Positions 50,245 through 58,534 of a DNA stretch of 64,000 nucleotides are shown piece after piece. Both the position numbers and the translations under genes were made by a program. Below the pieces are notes generated by a model. The model did no database searches, had not been told where the DNA came from, and worked only from the letters and a program-made list of their open reading frames with translations. Position 1 is the first letter of the stretch. Each line of letters starts with the position of its first letter. Source of the DNA: Chloroflexota bacterium (GTDB lineage Bacteria; Chloroflexota; JAJPGV01); assembly GCA_021325635.1 (NCBI GenBank), contig JAJPGV010000016.1:62001-126000 (forward strand). The letters are read 5' to 3'.

Positions 50245-51408
50245 ATGGAACAGATTGACGATATGGCATTTGCCAAAACCGGGCCGGGGACCATTGGCGG
50301 ACGATACTTGCGGCGCTTCTGGCAGCCGGTCTACCGAGGCAGCGATCTGGCGTCGGGGCAGGCGGTGCCGATCGCCATCATGGGAGAGCGGTTCACCCTG
50401 TACAGAGGTGAGACCGGGACGCCGCATGTGATTGGCTTCCGCTGCGCTCACCGTGGCACCCAGCTCTCTACCGGGTGGGTCGAAGGCGACGATCTTCGCT
50501 GCCTGTACCACGGTTGGAAGTATGACCGCAGCGGGCAGTGCATCGAGCAGCCGGGTGAGGACGCGGCCTTCGCGGCCAAGGTGCGGATCGCAAGCTATCC
50601 GGCGCGGGAGTACCTCGGGCTCATCTTCGTCTACTTCGGTGGTGGAGAGCCGCCTGAGCTGCCGCGATACCACGAGTTCGAGCAGCCGGGCGTGCTGGAC
50701 GTGTATCCGCCCGAGGTCTGGCCGTGCAACTTCTTCAACCGCATCGACAACGCGTCGGACGCCGCTCACCTGAGCTTCGCTCATCGCGAGTCGCGCGAGG
50801 CCATCAATAACGTTCGCCTGCTGCCCGAGGTCAGCGCGGAGGAAACGGACTACGGCGTCGTCACCTACATGACGCCACCCGGCAAGCCGACGCTGTCGCT
50901 GCACTTCCACATGCCGAACATCAACATGTTCTTCCAGGCAGAGGCCAAGCTCCGAGACCCCTCGAGCGACGACGGATACGTGGGCCGGCTGCTGTTCCGG
51001 GTACCGATCGACGACGACAGCTGCGTCAGCTTCCCTATCGACCACGTGCCGATCACCGGCTCAGCGGGCGAGGCCTACCTGGCGCGGCGCCGCAAGGTCG
51101 AAGAAGAGCAGCGCAACCCCGAGCGCGATCCGGTGACGCTGGCCGAGTCCGTACTGGCCAGCCAGCTGCGTCTGGCGGACATCAAGAACGGCGATCCCGC
51201 CAACCTCAAGACGCTCACCAGCGTCGAGGACTACGTGGCCCAGGTGGCGCAGGGGTCGCCATTCGACCGGCAGGAGCGCATGGGGCGCATGGACGTGGGC
51301 GTGATCCTCATTCGCAAGATCTGGCTGCGCGAGCTGCGTGCCCTGGCTGAGGGCGCTCCGCTCAAGGACTGGATCCACTCGACGCTCAACGAGGCGCTGC
51401 CGGTCTAA
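50245..51408 (+). CDS. Rieske non-heme iron oxygenase, single-component type
   Basis: 387 residues from ATG 50245 (GGGAGACGGA upstream). The frame stays open for 2 kb before it, but that is antisense to the molybdenum hydroxylase. Rieske ligands C67-x-H69 and C86-x2-H89 (CAHRGTQL, CLYHGW). Iron site D172, H175 and H180 in SDAAHLSFAH. FFNRIDNASDAAHLSF is typical of the phthalate 4,5-dioxygenase/vanillate O-demethylase group, which needs no beta subunit. Expected reaction: demethylation or dihydroxylation of an aromatic acid with a separate reductase, none of which is visible here. Followed by a strong bidirectional terminator. Confidence 0.93.
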   Translation: MEQIDDMAFAKTGPGTIGGRYLRRFWQPVYRGSDLASGQAVPIAIMGERFTLYRGETGTPHVIGFRCAHRGTQLSTGWVEGDDLRCLYHGWKYDRSGQCIEQPGEDAAFAAKVRIASYPAREYLGLIFVYFGGGEPPELPRYHEFEQPGVLDVYPPEVWPCNFFNRIDNASDAAHLSFAHRESREAINNVRLLPEVSAEETDYGVVTYMTPPGKPTLSLHFHMPNINMFFQAEAKLRDPSSDDGYVGRLLFRVPIDDDSCVSFPIDHVPITGSAGEAYLARRRKVEEEQRNPERDPVTLAESVLASQLRLADIKNGDPANLKTLTSVEDYVAQVAQGSPFDRQERMGRMDVGVILIRKIWLRELRALAEGAPLKDWIHSTLNEALPV

Positions 51409-51426
51409 TCACACAGTCTGGGGAGC

Positions 51427-51465
51427 AAAGAGGCGGGCCGCACACGTGGTGCGACCCGCCTCTTT
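51427..51465. terminator. Bidirectional terminator hairpin
   Basis: AAAGAGGCGGGCCGCAC, loop ACGTG, GTGCGACCCGCCTCTTT: 17-bp stem with one mismatch, with an A run on the left and TTT on the right, so it works in both directions. It lies between convergent stops at 51408 (Rieske oxygenase) and 51494 (gentisate-type dioxygenase). Confidence 0.85.
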
Positions 51466-51493
51466 CGCATGGGCGCTCAGCGCTCGGCAGCGC

Positions 51494-52600
51494 CTACTGG
51501 CGAGCTTCTTCCTGGTACAGGTCGAACGGCTCCAGCAGGGGCTGATCGCACATAGTGAACAGAATGGCGTCCTCGCCGCGGTTGGCGCCGTGCGAATGCC
51601 ACGTCCATATCGGCAGACAGAAGACGTCTCCCGCCTCCCACTCGATGCGATGCCCGCCCACCTCGCTCCAGCCGCTGCCCTTGAACACGCGATAGATGGC
51701 CCGTGCAGTGTGGCGATGGGTCTGGGTCGACTGCCCGGCCGGAATGAGCTGCATGCGGCACGACATCGTAGGCAGGGTAGGTCCGCCGCTTACGGGATTG
51801 ACGTACTCCAGGATCACCCCGTCGTAAGGGTCGACGTTCTCCGCGGCATCGCGCTGCCGAATGAGCTCCGGATAGACCTCGGACCAGGGGTAAATGACGG
51901 GCAGAGCCCGCTCGGCGATGCGTTTCATGGGCCGCACGAAGCCGTTGCCCAAACGCCGGCGCGTATGTCCCTCGGCGTGAGCTTGCGGGAAGTAGCCGTC
52001 GCGGTAGGGCTGCCAGAAGTCGGCGTGCAGGTAGTTCAGCACGAAAGGCGAGTCCAGCCCGTCCATCCAGATCACCGGCTCATTGCCGTCGTTGCCGTGC
52101 TCGTGCCAGGTCCAGCGAGGCGTGAGAATGAGGTCCCCCGGCTCCATGTGGAACTTCTCACCCTCGACCGCCGTGTACGCTCCGCGGCCTTCGATGATGA
52201 AGCGAATCGCGGCCGGATCGTGCCGGTGGCAGGGCGCCGTCTCGCCTGGCTTTATGTACTGCACGCCGCAGGCCATCGTCGTGCAGGTGGCGCCTGCCGG
52301 GTTGCCCGTCGGGTACATGACCAGGTTACGGCGCTCGACGCCACCGCGAGCCTGCTCCGGGCGCTGGAACAAATCAGAGTCTATGCCGATGCTGCCCGAC
52401 TCCAGCAGCAGCGGATAGTAGTCGCGCCAGCGCCACATGTACGGCGGCTCGTCCAGCAGCCCATTCTTGACCACCTTGGAGTACTCCCCGTACATCTCCC
52501 ACAGGCCAATCATCTGCAGGGCATGGAGCCGTTCGTAGAAGTCCGACGCCACGCTGCTCTTAGGGGTGACCGGTTCGGCGGCTGCCGCGTTCGTTGCCAA
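51494..52600 (-). CDS. Gentisate 1,2-dioxygenase-like bicupin
   Basis: 368 residues from TTG 52600 (GGGAAGGAAG before it). Two cupins with the family's iron motifs: CHRHDPAAIRFIIEGRGAYT followed by LTPRWTWHEHGN, and THRHTARAIYRVFKGSG followed by LPIWTWHSHG. In gentisate and 1-hydroxy-2-naphthoate dioxygenases the first HRH plus the later His bind Fe(II) for ring cleavage between the carboxyl and hydroxyl carbons, giving maleylpyruvate. Both cupins keep His here. Divergent from a second copy at 52717 across a 116-bp region with two palindromes. FAH-family hydrolases at 59655 and 62499 could act on the downstream product. Confidence 0.9.
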   Translation of the reverse strand: MATNAAAAEPVTPKSSVASDFYERLHALQMIGLWEMYGEYSKVVKNGLLDEPPYMWRWRDYYPLLLESGSIGIDSDLFQRPEQARGGVERRNLVMYPTGNPAGATCTTMACGVQYIKPGETAPCHRHDPAAIRFIIEGRGAYTAVEGEKFHMEPGDLILTPRWTWHEHGNDGNEPVIWMDGLDSPFVLNYLHADFWQPYRDGYFPQAHAEGHTRRRLGNGFVRPMKRIAERALPVIYPWSEVYPELIRQRDAAENVDPYDGVILEYVNPVSGGPTLPTMSCRMQLIPAGQSTQTHRHTARAIYRVFKGSGWSEVGGHRIEWEAGDVFCLPIWTWHSHGANRGEDAILFTMCDQPLLEPFDLYQEEARQ

Positions 52601-52624
52601 TGCTTCCTTCCCCTGCTGCGCTCA

Positions 52625-52637
52625 GTTCATAATGAAC
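52625..52637. promoter_or_regulatory. Palindromic operator candidate 1
   Basis: GTTCAT-A-ATGAAC, perfect 6-bp arms, 25 bases upstream of the TTG at 52600. Position in the divergent promoter region suggests a regulator site. Confidence 0.45.
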
Positions 52638-52666
52638 GTCGATGAATTGGTCCTAGCCTAGCAGGT

Positions 52667-52680
52667 GCCAAGATCTTGGC
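52667..52680. promoter_or_regulatory. Palindromic operator candidate 2
   Basis: GCCAAGATCTTGGC is a perfect 14-bp palindrome centred 43 bases upstream of the plus-strand start at 52717. Together with the palindrome at 52625 it brackets the probable promoters of both gentisate-type genes. Confidence 0.5.
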
Positions 52681-52716
52681 GCAAGCGCAACTCGGCCGCA
52701 CAGGAAGGGTGATGTG

Positions 52717-53778
52717 ATGGACAACCAAACGCAGCTCGACGCCTTTTATGCCGAGCTGGAGAACGACAGTCTCCAGGGGCTCTGGCGAGTGGTCCGAAAC
52801 ATGATGAGCCGCACACCGAGCTCACCAGCTCGGCCGTTCCATTGGCAGTGGCCTCGGCTGCGGCGCCATCTCGACGCCGCCGCTGAGTTGATCGGTGTGG
52901 CCGACATTGCCAAGGCGGATCGCGTCGCCGACCGCCGCGTGCTGGTGCTGGTGAACCCAGGCCTCAAAGAGCGCAACACCACCACGCCGACCATCGCCGC
53001 CTCGCTGCAGCTGATTCGGCCAGGCGAGGTGGCCCCCGCGCACCGCCACTCGTCCACCGCCATTCGCTTCATGATCGACGGCCATGGCGCCTTCAGCGCC
53101 GTGGACGGCGAGAAGTTCTGCATGGAGCCTGGCGACCTGGTGCTCACGCCCAGCATGGCGTGGCACAACCATGGCAACGAGACCGACCGCCCGGTGGTGT
53201 GGATGGACGGGCTCGACGCACCGCTCATGATGCAGCTCTGCGCCTTCTTCTATGACGACTACCCCAAGGACGAGCACGAGATCGTGCGGAGCCCGGGCTT
53301 CTCGGTGAAGAAGTACGCCGCTGGCGGGCTGCGGCCCATGCCATCAGCCGGCTCGTCCGGCGTCTCTCCCCTATGGCACTACCGCTTCGAGGACGCGTAT
53401 CGAGCGCTCAGCAATTTGGCCCAGGTGGAAGTGGATCCCGTGGAGGGAGCCGCGCTGGACTACGTCAACCCACTGACGGGAGGGCACGCCCTGCCGACCA
53501 TCGGCTGCCGCATCCAGCTGCTCCCGGCCGGCTTCGCCGGAGCCGCCCACCGGCATACCGGCCACGTGATCTATCACGTCGTCAAGGGCGAGGGCTGCAC
53601 CACCATGGGTGAGGAGCGCTTTCCATGGCAGCAGGGCGATTGCTTCGTCCTGCCGCCATGGCTCTGGCACAAGCACGAGAGCGCCGGGCACGGGGAGTCG
53701 ATCCTCTTCTCGATGAGCGACGTCCCCGTGCTGGAGGCCCTCCAGCTCTACAAGGAGGAGCTGCAGCCTCAGCTATAG
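52717..53778 (+). CDS. Gentisate 1,2-dioxygenase-like bicupin, second copy
   Basis: 353 residues; ATG 52717 sits seven bases after GGAAGGG, better than GTG 52714. Cupin 1: AHRHSSTAIRFMIDGHGAFS and LTPSMAWHNHGN; cupin 2: AHRHTGHVIYHVVKGEG and LPPWLWHKHES. Same length and motif order as the 51494 protein, but clearly diverged (FHWQWPRLRRHLDAAAELI in the N-terminal part), so it probably cleaves a different hydroxylated acid. The stop TAG overlaps the convergent amidohydrolase stop in the palindrome CTATAG, so the 3' ends share six bases. Confidence 0.9.
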   Translation: MDNQTQLDAFYAELENDSLQGLWRVVRNMMSRTPSSPARPFHWQWPRLRRHLDAAAELIGVADIAKADRVADRRVLVLVNPGLKERNTTTPTIAASLQLIRPGEVAPAHRHSSTAIRFMIDGHGAFSAVDGEKFCMEPGDLVLTPSMAWHNHGNETDRPVVWMDGLDAPLMMQLCAFFYDDYPKDEHEIVRSPGFSVKKYAAGGLRPMPSAGSSGVSPLWHYRFEDAYRALSNLAQVEVDPVEGAALDYVNPLTGGHALPTIGCRIQLLPAGFAGAAHRHTGHVIYHVVKGEGCTTMGEERFPWQQGDCFVLPPWLWHKHESAGHGESILFSMSDVPVLEALQLYKEELQPQL

Positions 53779-54864
53779 GGTTAGGCGCGGGAAGAGGCGC
53801 CGGGCATTCTCGTGGAAGATCTTCATCTTGTCGGCAACGCTCAGGAACTCCATCCCGTCGATAACCGCGATCAGGTCGTCTGACGGGCGGTTGTTGAACG
53901 GGTTCATGACGCCGCTGCCCGTGCCCGGGACCTCGGTTCCGAACAGCATGTTGTCCGGGCCACGCTGCTTGATCGCCGCCTCGAGGAATACCGGGTCGTA
54001 GGCGCAGGCATCGAAGAACAGGTTGTTGGTCACGTCGAGCTTGGCATCGACGTGCGTGTGGTGCCCGCCGGTGATGCCCACCGATCCGCCGGCGACCTCG
54101 CCGGTCCCCTTGAGCTCTATTCGGGTCCAGGGCACATCCGGTCCGAGCTTCACCGCTGTGCCGTTCTCAATCATGCGGCGCAGCGAGCCGCCGCAGTGGC
54201 AGATGATGATCTTGAGGTCCGGGAAGCGCTGGAAGACGTCGCTGTTTTCGAGCAGCAGGGTGGCCAGCGTCTCCTCGGTGAAGTTGTTGTACTGGTAGCT
54301 GTGGGGAAGAATCTCCACCCGCGGATCGCGGCTGAACGAAGGGTGCACGATCAGCGGCGTGCGCAGCTCCTCGGCCCGCTTGTACAACGGGTACCAGTAG
54401 GCGGCGTTCATGCCCGGCGTCTGCCGGTCCGCGCCGGGATCAGGGTTGATCAATGCGCCGACGAAGCCGAGCTCGTTGACGCAGCGATCCAGCTCAGCCA
54501 CGCAGTTGCTGGTGTTTAACGTGGAGCTCTGCGGCAGCTGGGCCACGCCGCGATAGCGGTCCGGATGCATCCGGCATTGCTGAGCGATCACGTCATTCGT
54601 GGTCTGCGTCCACTTCTCGGAAAGGAAGGGCGCCTCCCAATGCATCATGGCAACCGGCCGCGGCGAGATGAGCTGCACGTCAATGCCGCGCTCGTCAAGG
54701 AGTCTCAGGTGACGGCCCAGGGCCGTCTCCATCTGCTCATCCGTGATCTGCAGGTTGCCCTCGCCCCCACCTCTCAGTGCAATGAGGTTGTAGGCGAAGG
54801 CCCTGAATTGCGGCGGCGTGGACATGTGCCCGTGCACGTCGATGACTTTGGCTCCATTGTACAT
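53773..54864 (-). CDS. Amidohydrolase (ACMSD-like)
   Basis: 363 residues from ATG 54864 with GGAGAG seven bases upstream; an earlier ATG at 54900 lacks a site. The metal motif is HGH (KVIDVHGHMSTP) instead of the HTH of the 27534 paralogue. Further landmarks: PLIVHPSFSRDP, KIIICHCGGSLRRMIENG and a C-terminal LFGTEVPGTGSG, where the catalytic Asp expected in the GSD/GTD-type motif seems to be Glu (GTE). ACMSD-type enzymes decarboxylate or hydrolyse ring-cleavage products and hydroxybenzoates. The GTE variant occurs in some family members, so activity is still likely, but the reaction is open. Confidence 0.88.
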   Translation of the reverse strand: MYNGAKVIDVHGHMSTPPQFRAFAYNLIALRGGGEGNLQITDEQMETALGRHLRLLDERGIDVQLISPRPVAMMHWEAPFLSEKWTQTTNDVIAQQCRMHPDRYRGVAQLPQSSTLNTSNCVAELDRCVNELGFVGALINPDPGADRQTPGMNAAYWYPLYKRAEELRTPLIVHPSFSRDPRVEILPHSYQYNNFTEETLATLLLENSDVFQRFPDLKIIICHCGGSLRRMIENGTAVKLGPDVPWTRIELKGTGEVAGGSVGITGGHHTHVDAKLDVTNNLFFDACAYDPVFLEAAIKQRGPDNMLFGTEVPGTGSGVMNPFNNRPSDDLIAVIDGMEFLSVADKMKIFHENARRLFPRLTL

Positions 54865-55036
54865 CCCGTTTCTCTCCGATCCTGGTTCGTATCCGTTCAC
54901 TCACCTCGAGCTTCAGGACACCAACAGTCATATTCTTACCAGCCAACCATAGTAACTCAGGACGCCCGCGGTGGCCCCGTACCGCACCCTGATAAGCTTG
55001 GGGGCGCTTACGGGCGGTCAAAGGAGGAACTGGAAC

Positions 55037-55873
55037 ATGGCCATCAAAAAGACAGGCTACATCGGGCTGGGCAACATGGGCTTGCCCATCGCCACCAACG
55101 TCATCAAGGCGGGCTACGACCTCATGGCGCACGACTTGCGCGAGGAGCCTGTGCGCCAGCTGGCGGAGCTGGGCGCGAAGCGCGGCCAATCGGCAGCCGA
55201 GGTGGGCGATCACAGCGAGCTGGTGGAGCTGTCGGTCGTGGACGACCAGCAGGTCGAGGACGTGATCGTTGGTGAGAACGGCATCCTGGCGACGGCCAAG
55301 CCCGGCACTATCGTCGCCATCCACAGCACCATCCATCCGCACACGGTCAAGCGCGTGGCCAAGGTGGCGCGCGATCACGACGTGTTCGTGCTGGACGCGC
55401 AGGTCAGCGGCGGACAGTCGGGCGCTGCCGCGGCCAAGCTGTGCTACATGGTGGGTGGAGACCGGGAGGCCTTCGATCGTGCCAGGCCAGTGTTCGAAAC
55501 GTCGGGCACGGACATCTTCTACACCGGCGAGTCCGGCAGCGGCGCGGCCACCAAGCTCGCCCAGCAGGTGATCGTGTGCATCAACCGCATGTCGGCCCAC
55601 GAAGGCATGCGCCTGGCCGAGGCCTACGGGCTCGACGTGAGCGTGGTCCAGCAGGTGGTGCACGTGACCGGGGCACAGAGCCGCGTGGCCGACAACTGGC
55701 TGCAGGAATACAAGAAGCTGCCCACCCGGGACGCAGAAAGCGCTAAGTGGATGGCGCACCTCTTCTGGAAAGGGCTGATCCCGGCGCTGGAGCTCGGCCA
55801 TGAGCTGGGCCTATCGATGCCGGCGACGGCCCTCGTTCAGCAGACCTTTCCCAAAGTGCTGGGCATGGAGTAG
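55037..55873 (+). CDS. 3-hydroxyisobutyrate dehydrogenase-family oxidoreductase
   Basis: 278 residues, AAGGAGGAAC before the ATG. N-terminal Rossmann motif GYIGLGNMGLPIA (7-19) for NAD(P), substrate motif LDAQVSGGQSGA (about 117-128), and catalytic Lys in GSGAATKLAQQ (about 165-175), with Gln where many relatives have Asn after the Lys. Beta-hydroxyacid dehydrogenases of this type reduce tartronate semialdehyde, methylmalonate semialdehyde or similar, and would process a C3-C5 acid from ring cleavage (inference). Standing alone, it converges on the flavoprotein gene at 55945; two hairpins lie between. Confidence 0.93.
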   Translation: MAIKKTGYIGLGNMGLPIATNVIKAGYDLMAHDLREEPVRQLAELGAKRGQSAAEVGDHSELVELSVVDDQQVEDVIVGENGILATAKPGTIVAIHSTIHPHTVKRVAKVARDHDVFVLDAQVSGGQSGAAAAKLCYMVGGDREAFDRARPVFETSGTDIFYTGESGSGAATKLAQQVIVCINRMSAHEGMRLAEAYGLDVSVVQQVVHVTGAQSRVADNWLQEYKKLPTRDAESAKWMAHLFWKGLIPALELGHELGLSMPATALVQQTFPKVLGME

Positions 55874-55896
55874 GCTTGCGGCCGCGGCCGCAAGCC
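55873..55896. terminator. 24-bp perfect GC-rich palindrome after a stop codon
   Basis: Starts on the last base of the TAG at 55871-55873 and is a perfect self-complementary 24-mer: arms GGCTTGCGGCCG and CGGCCGCAAGCC with no loop bases. In RNA the central bases would open to form a hairpin. Likely terminator for the dehydrogenase, or a cruciform. Confidence 0.55.
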
Positions 55897-55909
55897 CTGG
55901 CCAGCGGGC

Positions 55910-55927
55910 TGGTTTCCTGGGAAACCA
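55910..55927. terminator. Second hairpin between convergent genes
   Basis: TGGTTTCC-TG-GGAAACCA, 8-bp perfect arms, with outer GGCT/AGCC that can extend the stem. Same core as the hairpin at 13326-13347. It lies 18 bases past the stop of the minus-strand gene (55945) and serves both directions by position. Confidence 0.55.
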
Positions 55928-55944
55928 ACTAGCCGGTATGGACG

Positions 55945-57081
55945 CTAACGCTCCCGATTAACGTCGTACTCGGCGCCAAGCTCCGCCGCCCCAACCGTGC
56001 TGGCCACGACGTCGATACGGTTGTGAAGCATGTGCAGCTGGCCATCCCGATAGATCCGCTCGAGCGGGTACTTTTCGAAGAAGGCGGTCGAGCCGGCCAG
56101 CTCGGCCCCCGAGTGCATGACCTGAACCAGCGTGTTCTTGGCCATCCACTTCGCCTCGCAGCCCAGCAGCATCGCCTGCTGGGTGTCGATCTTGAAGTGT
56201 CCGGCCGCCTCGTAGAGGAGCAGCCGCGCGGCATCGAGACTGGCCTTGAGCTCGCCCAGGCGAAGTGTCCGGATGGCATCGGCCATCGACCGCTGGCGTA
56301 GGTATCCCACGATCCAGTCGTAAATGCCGCGGGCGGCCCCAATGTAGTTGGAAGCAAAGGCCACGTGGAACTTTCCGAGCCAGTCGGCGTCACGCGGGTC
56401 CTGCGGCTGAACGACCACGTCCTCATCGGGCACGAAACAATCTTCCATATACACTGTCGGGCTTACGCAGGCGCGCATGCCCATGGGCCGCCAGATCGAG
56501 TCGTCGACTCGCACTCCCGGCCAGTTGCGGTTGATCATCAGGCGCAGCCGCACGCGGGGGTTATCGGCTTCGGCTACGTTACCGATGAGGATCCATTCGC
56601 CCATCGAAGCGTTGGTGGCGTAGTTCTTTACGCCATTTACCCGAATCCCACCGGGCACGATTCGTCCAGCCGTGGGTGGGGCATCCTTGGGCTCGCTGCC
56701 CACGCCGGCCAGCAGCGCAGCGTGCTCGACAGTCGGCGCCAGCCAGCGTTTGCGCTGCTCCTCGCTGCCGAAAATCGACATCATCTGTACCACGTGGTTG
56801 TGCACCTGGAAGCAGTGCGCCGTTGAGGGGTTGACCATCGCCAGGTGCTCGATTGCCAGCACGAACGCCAGCGGATCCTCGCCGTCCACGCCGAAGCCCA
56901 GACCACCCAGGCGCTTGTCGAGGTTGGCCAGGAGCAGCCCCTCACGATTGAGGTCGGCGATGTCTTCGAGAGGCGCCTCGTACGCGCGGTCGTAGCGGTC
57001 CGCACGTTCCGCCATGGCTGGAGTGAGATGCCGGATGCACTGGATAAGCTGCTGCTGTGCTTCGGTCAACTGGAAATTCAC
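55945..57081 (-). CDS. Acyl-CoA-dehydrogenase-fold flavoprotein, probable group D monooxygenase
   Basis: 378 residues from GTG 57081, overlapping the UbiD stop (GTGA). The open frame to 57405 is antisense to nothing new and lies inside the UbiD gene. The three-part ACAD layout is visible: helical N-domain (AERADRYDRAYEAPLEDIADLNREG), beta domain (VNGVKNYATNASMGEWILIG), C-terminal helices (ERIYRDGQLHMLHNRID). At the site of the catalytic-type IYEGT motif of true dehydrogenases it has LHNRI with His, as in flavin-dependent hydroxylases such as HsaA and DszC. Such enzymes hydroxylate phenols using reduced FMN from a partner reductase. Context with UbiD and an extradiol dioxygenase supports that reading. 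Confidence 0.82.
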   Translation of the reverse strand: MNFQLTEAQQQLIQCIRHLTPAMAERADRYDRAYEAPLEDIADLNREGLLLANLDKRLGGLGFGVDGEDPLAFVLAIEHLAMVNPSTAHCFQVHNHVVQMMSIFGSEEQRKRWLAPTVEHAALLAGVGSEPKDAPPTAGRIVPGGIRVNGVKNYATNASMGEWILIGNVAEADNPRVRLRLMINRNWPGVRVDDSIWRPMGMRACVSPTVYMEDCFVPDEDVVVQPQDPRDADWLGKFHVAFASNYIGAARGIYDWIVGYLRQRSMADAIRTLRLGELKASLDAARLLLYEAAGHFKIDTQQAMLLGCEAKWMAKNTLVQVMHSGAELAGSTAFFEKYPLERIYRDGQLHMLHNRIDVVASTVGAAELGAEYDVNRER

Positions 57082-58526
57082 GTGAAGAGTTTGTTCCCCC
57101 ACTTCGTTCGAATGCTGGCTAACAGAGCCTCGCTGGGATTGGCAACGCGCGGATATTGCTCGCGCCAGTGGAACGGCCGCGTGGCGTCGATCAGCAGGCG
57201 AGAGTTCGAGAGATCGCGCCGGCCGCGCTTTTCCGGCGGGATTCGTGGATCCAGGCCCGTGCTCCAGCAGTTGCGCACCAGGTCGATGGAGTCGGCCGGC
57301 TCGGACCTCGTCCACAAGGCCCACAGCACCTCGTCCACGTTGTTCACGTCGATGTCGTCGTCCACGACCACCACGTAGCGCCCGAGGTAGGCGCCGGCGC
57401 GGCACTGGGCGGCGATCATACCGGCCTGCCGGGCGTGACCGGCATAGCGCTGTCTGATGGCCACCACCAGCATGCCCAGCCAGGCCGACGGCATGTAGGC
57501 CACTCCCTGAACGTCAGGGACGCCGGCCGACTCCAACGCATCCCACACCAGGGCGCTGCGAATGGTGCTGCGAACGTGGTAGTAGTCCGCCGGCGGGCGC
57601 ATCGGCATCGACCCGAGGATGATCGGGTCGTCGCGGTGATACAGCGCCTCGACCTGGACGTACGCTTCGGGCCGAGTGCCACTGGCGTAGTAGCCGGTGA
57701 ACTCCCCCAGCGGGCCTTCGTCCATCACGCGGTCGGCCTGCACGAAGCCTTCGATGGCGATTTCGGCATGGGCAGGGATGGGCAGCCCCGTCACGGGACC
57801 ACGCACGACCTCGACCGGACCACCTCGAACGGCCCCCACCCACTCGTACTCGTTCATCGATTCGGGCAGGCCCTCGCCCCCGGCCACGAACAGCAGCGGA
57901 TCCATGCCGAACACGGCCACGACCGGCATACGCTCGCCCCGTGCGAAGTACTTGTCGCGATGGATGCGGCCATGATGTCCGGGCGAGATGTATAAGCCGA
58001 TCTTGTCCCGATCGTGAAGCATCATGCGGTACGTGCCAACGTTGACCTGGCCGCTGTCCGGGTCACGGGTGACTACGATGTCGCCAGTCCCGAGGTAGCG
58101 GCCGCCGTCGTGCTCATTCCAGCGCGGCGCCGGGAAGGCCAGCAGGTCCACCTCGGAGCCACGCCGCACGTTCTGGAAAACCGGCCCCTCCGCGCACTCT
58201 CGGACCGGCGCAAGCTGCATCTGGCGGGTCTTTTCGCGCCACGCCTTCACCCGCTCGGTGGGACCGATTGCGGCTGGCATCCCGAGGATCTGGGAGGCCA
58301 GGGCAGTGTGCGTGAAAGCGTTGGTGAGCACGCGCCAACCGGCGGGAAAGCCGGCGAACTCGTCGAACAGCAGGCAGGGAGGGTTGGCCACCTCGCGGCA
58401 GGCCAGGCTGGTCAGGGCGCCAACCTCGAGATCCCAGCTTGCGCCCTGAAACCTCTTCAAGCAGCCCAGGCTGTCGGCCAGCTCGATCCAATCGCGCAGA
58501 TCCGGATGCGGCTTGTCAGCTGACAC
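57078..58526 (-). CDS. UbiD-family decarboxylase, 480-residue subgroup, intact active site
   Basis: 482 residues from GTG 58526, eight bases after the dioxygenase stop, no clear ribosome site, so probably coupled. N162/R167 (NVGTYR), His in GHHGRIHRDKY, E239 in GGPVEV, and E270/E275 in EGPLGEFTGYY (Leu for Phe in the loop). Very close to the 35802 protein over the whole length (DPDSGQVNVGTYRMM, ARGERMPVVAVFG, SMPMRPPADYYHV). Placed between an extradiol dioxygenase and a flavin monooxygenase-like gene, it could decarboxylate a hydroxybenzoate-type acid to a phenol for hydroxylation and ring opening (inference). Confidence 0.95.
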   Translation of the reverse strand: MSADKPHPDLRDWIELADSLGCLKRFQGASWDLEVGALTSLACREVANPPCLLFDEFAGFPAGWRVLTNAFTHTALASQILGMPAAIGPTERVKAWREKTRQMQLAPVRECAEGPVFQNVRRGSEVDLLAFPAPRWNEHDGGRYLGTGDIVVTRDPDSGQVNVGTYRMMLHDRDKIGLYISPGHHGRIHRDKYFARGERMPVVAVFGMDPLLFVAGGEGLPESMNEYEWVGAVRGGPVEVVRGPVTGLPIPAHAEIAIEGFVQADRVMDEGPLGEFTGYYASGTRPEAYVQVEALYHRDDPIILGSMPMRPPADYYHVRSTIRSALVWDALESAGVPDVQGVAYMPSAWLGMLVVAIRQRYAGHARQAGMIAAQCRAGAYLGRYVVVVDDDIDVNNVDEVLWALWTRSEPADSIDLVRNCWSTGLDPRIPPEKRGRRDLSNSRLLIDATRPFHWREQYPRVANPSEALLASIRTKWGNKLFT

Positions 58527-58534
58527 GGCCGCGC

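Noticed and set aside
50245-51408. Pairing the second Rieske oxygenase with the beta subunit at 33928
   Set aside because: Its sequence pattern (NASDAAHLSFAH) belongs to the alpha-only group, which does not use a beta subunit.
55945-57405. Extended N-terminus for the flavoprotein (486 codons)
   Set aside because: The extra part overlaps the UbiD C-terminus in another frame; ACAD homology begins at the GTG at 57081, which overlaps the UbiD stop.
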